Source: an uncultured Bacteroides sp.
GTDB taxonomy: Bacteria; Bacteroidota; Bacteroidia; Bacteroidales; Bacteroidaceae
Assembly (NCBI GenBank): GCA_902492205.1
Contig: CABUKU010000015.1
Span: forward strand, 1 to 64,000
Length of the DNA: 64,000 nucleotides
Direction of reading: 5' to 3'
Shown here: positions 53,672 to 63,772 of the stretch, piece by piece
Position numbering within the stretch: position 1 is the first letter of the stretch
How the letters are laid out: each line of letters begins with the position of its first letter
Translations under genes and position numbers: made by a program
The notes under the pieces: model-generated
Databases searched by the model: none
What the model saw: only the letters and a program-made list of their open reading frames with translations
Told to the model about the DNA's origin: nothing

Positions 53672-56600
53672 TTAGAAGTTAATATTTAAACCAAATATAA
53701 ATGATCTAGATTGAGGGAATTGACCGCGATCTACTGCTATCTCCGTTACTCCATAAGCCTTATCATCATTTTTATCAGCATTTGTTTCACCTAGTTCCGG
53801 ATCAAAACCTGAGTATTTAGTGATTGTAAATACATTCTGAGCAGTAGCATATACTCTTAGCTTTTGTAAACCAAGCTTAGTAACAATTTTTTTAGGAAGA
53901 GTATAACCTAATGTTATATTTTTCAATTTCAGATAATTTCCATTCTCAACATATAAATCAGACATTTGTGAGTTACCATTCGGATCATCTATTGTCACTC
54001 TTGGACGTGTACCATTAGGATTATTAACCGGATGATAACGATCCATAATATCTGCAAATTGATTATATGCCTTACGGACGAACATACCCTCACGGTCTAT
54101 CGCTTTAAATATATCATATCCAGCGACACCTTGGAAAAACAAAGACAAATCAAATCCTTTATATTCACCATCAAATCCAAATCCATAACTAAATTTAGGA
54201 AAACCATCTCCAATATTAGTTCTATCATTACCATCAATTACACCATCACCATTAACATCAACAAATTTTACATCACCAGCGACTGCATCCTCCTGATAAA
54301 TATCTCCCTTACTGTTTTTATAATTTTTAGCCTCATCATTAGATTTAAAGATACCATCTGTTTTATAACCATAAAAATGTGCCATCGGCTCACCTACAAT
54401 AGTACGTGTAATATTAGAACCTCCATAAGAACTACCATAAATAGCTTCACTACCAGATCCTAAAGCTAGCACCTCATTTTTGATTGTACTAAAATTACCA
54501 TATACATTATAAGTAAAATCATTCTTTCTTCCATTATAAGCTACATTAAATTCAAAACCCTTATTCTGAACTTTACCTGCATTAATCCATGGTTCATCAT
54601 CAGCACCAGCCAATGAAGTCAAAGGAACTTGCAATAACATATCAGATGTCTTCTTTACGAAATAATCTGCTGTAATATCCAAATGTCCAAATAACGTTAC
54701 ATCAAATCCAAAATCAAGCTGTTCTGTAACTTCCCATTTAATATCCTTATTTGCAATAGAAGCTTCATAGCGTCCCCCAGTTTGTTTCTCATCTTTACCA
54801 AATACTACATAATAGCCATCATTGTCATTAGTATTCACAATTTTTGAGTATGTAGGATAATTATCAAAAATATTTTGATTACCTAATTGTCCCCAACTTG
54901 CACGAACTTTCAAATTTTGAACTGTATTCTTTGCATTTTCAAAGAATTTTTCTTCTGAAATGCGCCATGCTCCAGATACTGATGGAAAATATCCCCAACG
55001 ATTCTTCTTTGCAAATTTAGAAGAGCCATCAGCACGGAAGTTAGCAGAAAACAAATATCTATCACCAAAAGAATAATCCAAACGAGCAAAACCAGACATC
55101 AATGCCCATTCTTTACGCCCTGTAAATAACCAATTAATAGTAGAAGCAGACTCCATATATCTCTGTGATTCTTCATCAGATGCAAAATCAGATCCTCTTG
55201 CATTGATAAAGTTCATATCATAAGCCTCATATGACCATCCCCCTAATGCCATCAATTTATGTCCTCCCCACTGACCATCATACTTCAATGTTGTAGTATT
55301 AATCCAACGAGTACTTTGCCAATCTTGTTGTGTCAATTCATTAGTTGTACTTGGACGTCCAGCTTCCGGCACAATACAAGAATATTCTTTTTCTTGCCAC
55401 TTAGACCAATCATAACCAAAATCGGTTTTCGCAACTAAACCTTTTTTAATTTCCCATTGTGCATAGACATTTCCAAATATACGATCTCTTGTTCTTGTTT
55501 TATCCATACGATCAAGAATAGAAACTGGGTTACGAAGGTCAGCACCAAGTTCACCACTGCCGCTATAAATACCTTCAGCCTCATTTGCCCAAACAGGTAC
55601 CGAAGGATCATATTGCAATGCAGATGATACAGCACCGTTTGCTCCATTAGTGTCTACCATATCTTGAACAGAATGAGTGATCTGCAAATTTTCACCGACT
55701 TTAAAATTTTTAGTTATATCCATTTCTGTATTGACACGAAAATTAACACGGTCATAACCCGAATTTTTTAATACACCATTCTGGGAAAGATATCCCATCA
55801 TTACATTATAACGCGCTTTCTCAGTACCGCCAGAAAGACCTAAATCATAATTACCGACGTAACCATTTCTAAATATTTCATCTTGCCAATCCGTACGAGT
55901 AGCCTTACCTACTTCTGATGTATAATAAGCAGGAACCTTTTCACCATCATTCTGATAAGCTTCAGTATGAATTAAATTACGTCCAGCAGCATCAAGAATA
56001 TCTAATTTCTTAATTGGAGAATAAAATCCATGATGAGTATTAAAAGTAACATTGATTTTTTCTGATCTCGAGCCTTTCTTAGTTTGAATAATAACAACAC
56101 CATTTGCTGCACGGGAACCATAAATAGCAGCAGAAGCAGCATCTTTTAAAACATCAATACGTTCAATATCACTTGGATTAATATCATTCATATTATCCGC
56201 AGGCATCCCATCAATAACATATAGCGGATCATTATTACCGATAGTTCCCAAACCACGAACACGAACTGATGCAGATGCACCCGGAGCACCACTGTTCTGA
56301 AATACTGTGACACCCGACATTTTTCCTTGTAAAGCATGATTTATACCAGTAACTGCAATATCGCGTACATCCTCTACTTTTACAGAAGACACAGCACCCG
56401 TTAAATCAGCCTTTTTCTGTGTGGTATAACCTACAACTACAACTTCATCAAGTGTTTTATTATCTTCTTTTAATATGATATTGAAATTTTGTGTATTTCC
56501 AACTTTCATTTCCTGAGTTAAATAACCAATGTAACTAAAGACCAAAACTGCATCCTTACTAGGTACACTTAACGCAAAGTTTCCATCAATATCAGTAATA

Positions 56601-57067
56601 GTACCATTAGTAGTACCTTTTACCATAATATTAACACCCGGCATTCCAAAGCCTGTATTATCTTTCACAACACCAGAAACCGCATGTTCTTGATTTACAC
56701 TTTGAACTCCACTAACCTCTGCTGTACGAGTAGCAGACAAAATAATCTGATTGTTTACAATAGAATAAGTAATTCCTGAATTTTTGAATACAGTGGCAAG
56801 TACTTGTTCCAAGGAAGCATCCTTCACATTGACGGAAACTTCCGCATTAGTATTAACTAACGCTCCATTATACAAAAAAGAAAATCCGGTAGCTTTTTCG
56901 ATGTCTTTCATTACAGTTTGAATAGTGACATCAGATTTTGTTAAAGTCATTTTCGATGTTTGATTTTCCACAGCTCCTGCTTTCAACGGCATTACAGAAA
57001 GTAATGCGGACAAAATCAACCCACCTTTACACAGCATTCTTACCGCGTGTACGTGTTTTTTTTTCAT
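53672..57067 (-). CDS. SusC family TonB-dependent transporter with STN domain
   Basis: 1131 residues from the Met at 57067 (MKKKHVHAV); an in-frame extension up to 57160 is unlikely because it places 31 residues before the signal peptide. Order: signal peptide, STN domain (about 45-95: VTIQTVMKDIEKATGFSFLY), CarboxypepD_reg domain (VVKDNTGFGMPGVNIMVKG), plug (DPLYVVDGMPADNMND, VVIIQTKKG), barrel ending GLNINF. It imports the glycan across the outer membrane and signals through the STN domain to the FecR/sigma pair upstream. Codons are visibly A/T-rich relative to the housekeeping genes. Confidence 0.95.
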   Translation of the reverse strand: MKKKHVHAVRMLCKGGLILSALLSVMPLKAGAVENQTSKMTLTKSDVTIQTVMKDIEKATGFSFLYNGALVNTNAEVSVNVKDASLEQVLATVFKNSGITYSIVNNQIILSATRTAEVSGVQSVNQEHAVSGVVKDNTGFGMPGVNIMVKGTTNGTITDIDGNFALSVPSKDAVLVFSYIGYLTQEMKVGNTQNFNIILKEDNKTLDEVVVVGYTTQKKADLTGAVSSVKVEDVRDIAVTGINHALQGKMSGVTVFQNSGAPGASASVRVRGLGTIGNNDPLYVIDGMPADNMNDINPSDIERIDVLKDAASAAIYGSRAANGVVIIQTKKGSRSEKINVTFNTHHGFYSPIKKLDILDAAGRNLIHTEAYQNDGEKVPAYYTSEVGKATRTDWQDEIFRNGYVGNYDLGLSGGTEKARYNVMMGYLSQNGVLKNSGYDRVNFRVNTEMDITKNFKVGENLQITHSVQDMVDTNGANGAVSSALQYDPSVPVWANEAEGIYSGSGELGADLRNPVSILDRMDKTRTRDRIFGNVYAQWEIKKGLVAKTDFGYDWSKWQEKEYSCIVPEAGRPSTTNELTQQDWQSTRWINTTTLKYDGQWGGHKLMALGGWSYEAYDMNFINARGSDFASDEESQRYMESASTINWLFTGRKEWALMSGFARLDYSFGDRYLFSANFRADGSSKFAKKNRWGYFPSVSGAWRISEEKFFENAKNTVQNLKVRASWGQLGNQNIFDNYPTYSKIVNTNDNDGYYVVFGKDEKQTGGRYEASIANKDIKWEVTEQLDFGFDVTLFGHLDITADYFVKKTSDMLLQVPLTSLAGADDEPWINAGKVQNKGFEFNVAYNGRKNDFTYNVYGNFSTIKNEVLALGSGSEAIYGSSYGGSNITRTIVGEPMAHFYGYKTDGIFKSNDEAKNYKNSKGDIYQEDAVAGDVKFVDVNGDGVIDGNDRTNIGDGFPKFSYGFGFDGEYKGFDLSLFFQGVAGYDIFKAIDREGMFVRKAYNQFADIMDRYHPVNNPNGTRPRVTIDDPNGNSQMSDLYVENGNYLKLKNITLGYTLPKKIVTKLGLQKLRVYATAQNVFTITKYSGFDPELGETNADKNDDKAYGVTEIAVDRGQFPQSRSFIFGLNINF

Positions 57068-57207
57068 ACTTATTAATTTAAAAGGTTTGTTAATAAACAT
57101 ACCCATGATTTGATAATAAAATTGTTCACATTTAAATGTGAACAAAAATATCACTCTCACATTTCATAGATACGCCAAAGGTTTTACAATATTATTTCAC
57201 TCTCTAT

Positions 57208-58233
57208 TTACTTTATCATTGTTAAGCTTATTTTCTGCTTCTCAACTGTCGAATCATTTGGTTGCTCAATTTCCCATATTAAACGGGGAGAACTCTTCTT
57301 TAACATATTAAGTACTTGGTAAATATTTTCATCTTTAAATGTTGCACTAAAGAAATATTTATTCAGCCTCTCATCTTTCACTTCTATATCCACGTTATAA
57401 TGCCTAGACAATTTGTTTACTACTTCTGACATCGAAGCTTTATTGAACACAAGTTTTCCGTTAATCCAATCGGTGTATTCACCTGTATTCTTCATTGTCT
57501 TTTCATATGTTCCGGCATCTTTATCATAAACTAATTCCGTTCCAGGCTTCAAAACAACAGCCTCAGATAAACGGGTAGAAGTAAAATCTACTGCACCTCT
57601 CGCCAAAAAAACTGTTACTTTATTATCTGTTTGATATGCCGAAACATTAAATGCCGTTCCATATGCCTTTACTCTTGAGCCATCAGGTACTTGAACAAAA
57701 AAAGGTTTTTCTTTATTAGATTCAACTTCAAAGAATCCTTCTCCATGCAATTCCACCAAGCGCTCGTTATTCCTAAATTTATTAGGATAGCGCAGTGTAG
57801 ATCCCGAATGCAGATATACTTTAGAACCATCTGGAAGAGTTATCAATGAAACTCTACCATTCAAGCAACTAACATCATTATATGCAACACTTTTTTCTTT
57901 GCTCAGTTCTAAATATAATAAGGTAGTAGTAATAACAAGAGGCAAAACCAATATTGCTGCAATCTTCATTGCAAACCGTTTTGTTGCAGCAACATAAGAA
58001 GAAAAAACTAACCTTTTTTTTATTTTAGCCTCTGCTTGAGACAAATGAGCCGATTTCTCCAAACGTATTGCTTCAGTGGCATCGAAAATAAACCGCATGT
58101 CATTAAATAATTTACGATCATCATCAGAAGCTTTCAGTTCTTCCTTTAATGCACGTTGTTCCTCCACCGACAATTCTTCCCGGAAGAACTTCAGCTTCAG
58201 ATCCTTTTCTATGGAATTATCTCTTTCTGCCAT
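57208..58233 (-). CDS. FecR family anti-sigma factor
   Basis: 341 residues. It has a cytoplasmic sigma-binding region (1-85, LKFFREELSVEEQRALKEEL), one membrane helix at about 87-108 (FAMKIAAILVLPLVITTTLLYL), a FecR domain (about 120-220: NGRVSLITLPDGSKVYLHSGS, LHGEGFFEV) and a C-terminal DUF4974 domain (about 258-330: NKASMSEVVNKLSRHYNVDI). It holds the sigma factor encoded 83 bp upstream until the SusC receptor signals. Confidence 0.94.
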   Translation of the reverse strand: MAERDNSIEKDLKLKFFREELSVEEQRALKEELKASDDDRKLFNDMRFIFDATEAIRLEKSAHLSQAEAKIKKRLVFSSYVAATKRFAMKIAAILVLPLVITTTLLYLELSKEKSVAYNDVSCLNGRVSLITLPDGSKVYLHSGSTLRYPNKFRNNERLVELHGEGFFEVESNKEKPFFVQVPDGSRVKAYGTAFNVSAYQTDNKVTVFLARGAVDFTSTRLSEAVVLKPGTELVYDKDAGTYEKTMKNTGEYTDWINGKLVFNKASMSEVVNKLSRHYNVDIEVKDERLNKYFFSATFKDENIYQVLNMLKKSSPRLIWEIEQPNDSTVEKQKISLTMIK

Positions 58234-58316
58234 TACTTAAAATCGACTTTTTTATCCATTTGTACTATAAGGACAGATGAAACAGAATATACCCTACGGA
58301 AAAATGAAGTTTTTTT

Positions 58317-58898
58317 TCAAATATGATAAAAAATAAATAGAAGCACGAAATAATCTTTCAATTCCACACGAAGAATTGCCAAGGCCTTAGACATGTAAGC
58401 TTCTACCGTTTTAACAGATATTCCCTGTATCTCTGCTATTTCACGGTAAGTAAGATTCTGGAAACGGTTCATTTCAAACACAATACGATATTTTTCAGGC
58501 AGATTAGCTATGGCTTTGTCTATCATTCCCTGCAATTCAACCAAAGAATAAAGTTCTTCCGAAGAACTATCTTCTGCAAATTCGTTAATAATAGATTGCT
58601 CATATGATTGTTCCAGTTCTTTACGCTGAATATAATTTAAGCAATGATTACGAGTTGCAACCAACAAATAAGTACGTATAGATGAAGTTATTTGAATAGA
58701 TTTCCTATCACGCCAAAGTTTCAAAAAAATATCCTGAACCAAGTCCTCCCGTACCTGAAGACTTTTTATATAGCGAAAAGCATACACACATAAAGGAGTA
58801 TAGAATAGATTGAACAACTTATAATATGCAGCCTCATCATCATTAGTGACAACGCTCACCATTAAGAGATCATAATCATCTATTCCTTTATTTATCAT
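58317..58898 (-). CDS. ECF sigma factor of the mannan/N-glycan-type locus
   Basis: 193 residues. Region 2 (about 25-72: YKLFNLFYTPLCVYAFRYIKS, REDLVQDIFLKLW) and region 4 (about 132-180: LPEKYRIVFEMNRFQNLTYREIAEIQGISVKTVEAYMSKAL) are complete. It is of the FecI-like Bacteroidetes type. It heads the sigma-FecR-SusC-SusD-enzyme order and is expected to activate the susC promoter when the receptor is engaged. Confidence 0.93.
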   Translation of the reverse strand: MINKGIDDYDLLMVSVVTNDDEAAYYKLFNLFYTPLCVYAFRYIKSLQVREDLVQDIFLKLWRDRKSIQITSSIRTYLLVATRNHCLNYIQRKELEQSYEQSIINEFAEDSSSEELYSLVELQGMIDKAIANLPEKYRIVFEMNRFQNLTYREIAEIQGISVKTVEAYMSKALAILRVELKDYFVLLFIFYHI

Positions 58899-59220
58899 AA
58901 CTGTTCCTTCAAACGAATATTATTGCTAAAAGACTATCCCTGAAAGGATTACGAACAAATAAAATAAGCTTTTCCGGGTCTAACGTCCTATATCATCGCA
59001 CAATCCATCAAGCCCATTTAGATTGACAAATATAATATATTTTATATAAACGCCCATACTTATGCTCTCATTAATCTTTTCAAACACATTATTTCACCAA
59101 ACAATGACAAACACAAGACTAATTATCTAAGACTAACATATTGATAATTAACATATTTCATCTACATATTTAGGAATAAACATAAGGTTACATTAACAAA
59201 TATGTGTAGAGTAAAATATA
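58899..59220. other. AT-rich intergenic region upstream of the sigma gene
   Basis: No gene is seen. It must carry the sigma gene promoter on the minus strand, but I found no exact TAnnTTTG box. AAGACTAA appears twice within 15 bp near 59120, and there are long A/T tracts (59030-59050). Part of a GTGTAGA repeat begins at 59204. Confidence 0.5.
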
Positions 59221-59260
59221 AAAAGGTGTAGACTTTTAAAATATAAAGTCTACACCTTTT
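59221..59260 (-). terminator. Terminator of the GH3 operon
   Basis: AAAAGGTGTAGACTTT (59221-59236) and AAAGTCTACACCTTTT (59245-59260) are a perfect 16-bp stem with an 8-nt loop, ending in Ts on either strand. It lies 80 bp after the GH3 stop and separates the two utilization loci. Confidence 0.9.
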
Positions 59261-59341
59261 AAATATATAGAGTAGGTCTTTCTATGAAGCTTATGGAAGG
59301 TATTATCTTAAACTTCTTGAAAGAACTACTTAACCAACTGA

Positions 59342-61600
59342 TTATTTAACCTTGAATTCCGTACTATTTCCATCTACACTGTTAGGAGCTACCCACAAAA
59401 CGAAGTCGCCCGGTTCAACAACCTTCTTCATATTTATATTCCAAAAAGCAAGCTCCTCAATAGGAAGGGTGAAAGTTATTTGCTTGGTTTCACCAGGTTT
59501 TAAACTAATACGTTCAAAACGTTTCAGTTCTTTTACCGGACGAGTAACCGAAGCAAATTTATCCTGTACATATAATTGTACTATTTCCGTTCCCTCATAT
59601 TTACCTGTATTTTTCAAATCAAAAGTAACAGTTAAGACATCATTTGCCGAAAGTTCTTTAGCAGACAACTGAGGTTCTCCATACTGGAAAGTAGTATATG
59701 AAAGACCGTATCCAAACGGATAAAGAGGATCAAAACCGGCATCCATGTAGAAAGAAGTACATCCCAAAGAGGTTTGTCCTGCTTCCACTTCAATATCATC
59801 TATCAGAACTTCATTACGGGTTGCCGGACGACCGGTATTATTATGCGAATAGTAGACCGGAATTTGCCCAACTTCCTTTGGAAAAGTCACAGGAGTTTTT
59901 CCACTTGGCACAGCTTTGCCGAACAGTAAATCCGCAATAGCAGGTCCTCCCATTGTGCCGGGATGGAAAGAATATAATACAGCATCAGACACTTCGGCTT
60001 CTTTACCTATGGTAAGCGGACGCCCTGCCATAACAACAGTGACCAGAGGTTTGCCCGTTTTTGCCAAAGCTTCTATTAATTCAGACTGCGCCCCCTGCAA
60101 ATGTAAATCTGCCAAACAATGTGCTTCACCGGACAAAATAGCTTCTTCACCAACAAATGCCAAAACAACATCGGCACGAGTGGCAGCAGAAACTGCCTTT
60201 ACAATGCCAGACACATTCTTATCCCGGCTATAAGCCAGCCCCGGCTCATAGATAACCTGAACTTTATCACCATACATAGCTTTTATAGCGTTCAATGGAG
60301 TCTGTGTATGCGACTTCTCACCATCGAATACCCAAGTGCCCATTTGTTCATAAGGCGCATCCGCCATCGGCCCTATAATTGCAACGGTATGTACATTCTC
60401 TTTCAAAGGCAAAACTTCATTATCGTTCTTCAACAATATGGCAGATTCTTCTGCCGCACGTTTTGCTGCTTCCAAATGTGCTTCGGCATACATCACAGAA
60501 GGCTGTTTTTCATCCACATAAGGATTATCAAACAGTCCTAAACGATATTTCACCCGCAAGATATTACGAACAGCATCATCAATGGACGACTCCTTTACTT
60601 TCCCTTCTTTAATAAGCCGGGGGAGAGTATTCATAAATGTATAGCTCACCATTTCCATATCAACTCCAGCATTTATCGACTTCATTGCTGCTTCTGCATC
60701 ATCAGCGGCAAATCCGTGTGCTATCATCTCTTTTGCCGAAGCCCAATCTGTCACAACCAATCCATCAAAGCCCCATTCTTTACGGAGTATATCTTTTAAT
60801 ATAAACTCGTTTGCGGTTGAGGGCACTCCGTCATTATCATTAAATGAAGTCATAAAGGTAGCAGCACCGGCTTTAGCTGCCTCTTCAAATGGCGGTAAAT
60901 ACACATTGCGTAAACGGCGTTCGGGAATAAACGTAGAATTATAATCACGTCCACCTTCCGCTGCACCATATCCTACAAAGTGTTTTGGGCATGCGGCTAT
61001 AGAAGTAGGATTATTCAGAGAATCACCCTGATAACCTTTTATCATTGCAACGCCCATAACAGATGTGAGATAGATATCTTCACCACAACCTTCAGCCATA
61101 CGTCCCCACCGAGGATCACGGGCTACATCAATCATTGGAGAAAAAGTCCAGCGAACTCCAACCGAGGCGGCCTCAATTGCGGCTACACGCGCTCCTTCTT
61201 CTGCAACCGAAGGATCAAAAGATGCAGCTTGCCCCAATGGTATAGGGAATATGGTCTTAAAACCATGTATCACATCACGGGCAATAAGCAGGGGAATTCC
61301 CAAACGGGATTCTTCGACGGCCACACGTTGCAATGCATTGACACGGACAGGATCTACTTCATTCAATATGGAACCTACTTCACCTTTCTTGATTAACACA
61401 CTCATATCTTCGATGTTGCCATAAGAGCTAATCTGGTTCATTTGCCCGATTTTCTCCTCAAGTGTCATTTGGGAAAGCAAACTTTCCACTTTATCTTCTA
61501 TTATCTTATCTTTATTGCCCTGCGTCTGGCTGCATGCAGCTAACAGAAGCAATAATAAACAAGCAGGAAGAATTCTCAACGTTTTCATCATATCAGTCAT
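59342..61600 (-). CDS. bglX: GH3 beta-glucosidase (BglX-like) lipoprotein
   Basis: 752 residues. A start at 61591 or 61588 (MMKTLRIL or MKTLRIL) is as likely as the first Met. The lipoprotein signal is LPACLLLLLLAAC. The GH3 N-terminal barrel has the nucleophile Asp285 in LVVTDWAS and substrate residues KHFVGYGAAEGGRDY; the C-terminal alpha/beta sandwich (AESAILLKNDNEVLPL) and a fibronectin-like domain (KNTGKYEGTEIVQLYV) complete the BglX layout. It releases glucose from beta-glucan oligosaccharides in the periplasm. It is 6 bp after the GH158-like gene. Confidence 0.94.
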   Translation of the reverse strand: MTDMMKTLRILPACLLLLLLAACSQTQGNKDKIIEDKVESLLSQMTLEEKIGQMNQISSYGNIEDMSVLIKKGEVGSILNEVDPVRVNALQRVAVEESRLGIPLLIARDVIHGFKTIFPIPLGQAASFDPSVAEEGARVAAIEAASVGVRWTFSPMIDVARDPRWGRMAEGCGEDIYLTSVMGVAMIKGYQGDSLNNPTSIAACPKHFVGYGAAEGGRDYNSTFIPERRLRNVYLPPFEEAAKAGAATFMTSFNDNDGVPSTANEFILKDILRKEWGFDGLVVTDWASAKEMIAHGFAADDAEAAMKSINAGVDMEMVSYTFMNTLPRLIKEGKVKESSIDDAVRNILRVKYRLGLFDNPYVDEKQPSVMYAEAHLEAAKRAAEESAILLKNDNEVLPLKENVHTVAIIGPMADAPYEQMGTWVFDGEKSHTQTPLNAIKAMYGDKVQVIYEPGLAYSRDKNVSGIVKAVSAATRADVVLAFVGEEAILSGEAHCLADLHLQGAQSELIEALAKTGKPLVTVVMAGRPLTIGKEAEVSDAVLYSFHPGTMGGPAIADLLFGKAVPSGKTPVTFPKEVGQIPVYYSHNNTGRPATRNEVLIDDIEVEAGQTSLGCTSFYMDAGFDPLYPFGYGLSYTTFQYGEPQLSAKELSANDVLTVTFDLKNTGKYEGTEIVQLYVQDKFASVTRPVKELKRFERISLKPGETKQITFTLPIEELAFWNINMKKVVEPGDFVLWVAPNSVDGNSTEFKVK

Positions 61601-61606
61601 TACTAA

Positions 61607-62890
61607 TTACTTAACTTGAAAAGGAATATTTGCTGTAGAAGCAAATCCTGTATTATCTAAAACATAGATATATAAACGATAACATCCCGGTTCTTTAATA
61701 GTAGTAGCATAAGTATTTGTATCAGTTACTACAACCTTGCCTACCCTGTCAGGACGCGGTTCATAAGCACCACCGGTAGCTGTGATGGTAGCTTCCTTGA
61801 GTATTTCCCAAACATAAGTGAGTTTATCGTTTTCTCTGTCCTTCACTGCAACATCAGCCTCAATAGTCTTTCCCGGAGCTATATGTACATTAAATGTACT
61901 TCCATTAATAGCAAGTTGCCTAACCACCGGGGCTGTCTGTGAGGGTTCTTCACCTGTCCACACACGTTGCATTGCTTCTACCATCGGAGTTTTTTCTCCT
62001 TTTAACGGCAATCCCTCCACTCCATTCTCAACAAACATACTAAACCAAGTGGGAGTGCGTTCTTCTTTCTGTCCCCATAAAAAGACAAATGAACCCATGC
62101 AACGTTTATTATTCAGGATATTTTTGTTATACCTATCTTCATAAACAATTCTTTTCTCTTCACTTGTTTGTTCAATAGGAGCTCCCCACTCGGTTTTTGT
62201 AGTTTCCCACCAACCGGTAGGTCCCCATTCTGTTATCATAAACGGACCTTCATAGGCCGATTTACCAACAATACTTCCAACCTCTCCGATAGGTCCATAA
62301 CTATTTATACCCACAAAATCAAGTGTAGGCGCATATTGGGCAATGGAATCCAGAGCAGACTGATCATGCGAAATAACTGTTGAAACCAAATGTTTCTTAT
62401 CAATAGATTTAATCAGCTGTGCCAATTCTTCTACAAAACTCCATGCAGCACCAATATTGGCATTATGCAAATTAATCTCGTTACCAATACCCCAGGCAAA
62501 GATATTCGGATCATCTTTGAAAGTTTCGGCAAGTATTCTCACTTCTTCACGCAATTTATTCTTATAAGCGTCATCATAATATTTAGCTGAATCCTGAGTC
62601 AGTCCGATACCTTGCATCACATACATATTATTAACACGAGCCAATTCCAAGTCTTTCCGAATAGACTCTACGTTTCCTCCCCACGTCCGAAAAGCATTCG
62701 CTCCATTCCCGGCAGCCAGTTCTATCCGGTTTGTGCCTCCCACTCCTTTTATATAAGTAGGAACTCCATTGATGAGAAGTTCGTATTGTCCATTTTGATT
62801 AACGATCTTCACTCCGTCCACAGATTGTGAACAACCTATTAACAATGCACACAAACCATAAAATAAAATACCTATACAACCTTTTTTCAT
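61607..62890 (-). CDS. Clan GH-A endo-glucanase lipoprotein, GH158-like
   Basis: 427 residues with lipoprotein signal (LFYGLCALLIGC). A TIM-barrel of clan GH-A type spans about 30-310. The acid/base Glu138 lies in AWGIGNEINL and the nucleophile Glu221 in FMITEWGPTGWW, a spacing normal for the clan. A C-terminal Ig-like domain follows (about 330-427: PGKTIEADVAVKDRENDKLTYVWEIL). Size, Glu positions and Ig tail recall GH158 endo-beta-1,3-glucanases of gut Bacteroides (from memory); glycosidase family 2-like TIM-barrel annotation is the alternative. The GH3 and GH16 neighbours support beta-glucan. Confidence 0.75.
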   Translation of the reverse strand: MKKGCIGILFYGLCALLIGCSQSVDGVKIVNQNGQYELLINGVPTYIKGVGGTNRIELAAGNGANAFRTWGGNVESIRKDLELARVNNMYVMQGIGLTQDSAKYYDDAYKNKLREEVRILAETFKDDPNIFAWGIGNEINLHNANIGAAWSFVEELAQLIKSIDKKHLVSTVISHDQSALDSIAQYAPTLDFVGINSYGPIGEVGSIVGKSAYEGPFMITEWGPTGWWETTKTEWGAPIEQTSEEKRIVYEDRYNKNILNNKRCMGSFVFLWGQKEERTPTWFSMFVENGVEGLPLKGEKTPMVEAMQRVWTGEEPSQTAPVVRQLAINGSTFNVHIAPGKTIEADVAVKDRENDKLTYVWEILKEATITATGGAYEPRPDRVGKVVVTDTNTYATTIKEPGCYRLYIYVLDNTGFASTANIPFQVK

Positions 62891-62905
62891 ATCAAAATAT
62901 CTATA

Positions 62906-63763
62906 TTAGTTATTCTTTTGGTACACGCGCACATAGTCAATCTGATAGGTGGCAGGGAAGCATGAATCGTCTACGCCTTTTTGTCCTCCAAAACCTCCGC
63001 CCACAGCCATATTCAACTTCACATTAAAAGGGGCATCAAAAGGCCAGGTTTCTTTATCTCCGATTCCATCGTTGGTATAAGAAAAATATTCTACGCCATC
63101 AATAAAACCTTTTATATCAATAGGCGTCCATTTCAAACCATAAACATGAAATTCATCTTGTGCTTTCTCTATCTTTAAGATAGCCGTCTTTTGAGTACCA
63201 ATGGCATGATTATACTTTTGAGTATGAATAGAAATATGGATAGAATCAGGATGGCTCCCAACGTGTTCCATAATATCAATTTCACCATCCAAAGGCCAAG
63301 TTTCCAGATTTACCGGAAGCATCCAAAAGGCAGGCCATGTACCTATACCTTTGGGAAGTTTCAATTTAGCTTCGAAATACCCATATTTCCAATTCTCTTT
63401 TGTTGTCATCCTGGAAGATATATATTGATAAGAATCAATAGGTTCTTCCAACTTGATTGCACGGATATTTAAGATTCCGTTTTGAACAAAGGCAGTAGTA
63501 TCTTTTTGATAATAAGCCGGCACATAATATTGCAGTTCTTTATTACCCCAGCCTCCACCGCCGGTTTCATAGCTCCATTTTGTTAAATCGGGAAATGACG
63601 CAACTTCCGTTGCGTCAAATTCATCATTCCAAACCAACTGATACCCCGTAGGAACAAAAGAGCTGTTTCCTATTCTATCAACTTTATCCTTATTTCTTGC
63701 TGTACAAGAAAAAATAATGCAAGTGAATAGAAACAAAGTAAATAAATTTATTCCTCTTGTCAT
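62906..63763 (-). CDS. GH16 endo-beta-1,3-glucanase (laminarinase-like) lipoprotein
   Basis: 285 residues with lipoprotein signal (LFLFTCIIFSC, Cys20). The GH16 jelly-roll carries the catalytic motif EIDIME at 161-166 (Glu161 nucleophile, Asp163, Glu166 acid/base) and the aromatic substrate cleft WPAFWMLP. KWSYETGGGGWGNKELQYY and MAVGGGFGG are typical of the laminarinase subfamily (GH16_3). It is probably a surface enzyme making the first cuts in beta-1,3 or mixed-linkage glucan. It sits 9 bp after SusD and 15 bp before the GH158-like gene. Confidence 0.92.
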   Translation of the reverse strand: MTRGINLFTLFLFTCIIFSCTARNKDKVDRIGNSSFVPTGYQLVWNDEFDATEVASFPDLTKWSYETGGGGWGNKELQYYVPAYYQKDTTAFVQNGILNIRAIKLEEPIDSYQYISSRMTTKENWKYGYFEAKLKLPKGIGTWPAFWMLPVNLETWPLDGEIDIMEHVGSHPDSIHISIHTQKYNHAIGTQKTAILKIEKAQDEFHVYGLKWTPIDIKGFIDGVEYFSYTNDGIGDKETWPFDAPFNVKLNMAVGGGFGGQKGVDDSCFPATYQIDYVRVYQKNN

Positions 63764-63772
63764 AATTAAATA

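Noticed and set aside
57068..57160. N-terminal extension of the SusC-like protein
   Set aside because: It would put 31 residues before the lysine-rich start of the signal peptide at MKKKHVHAV.
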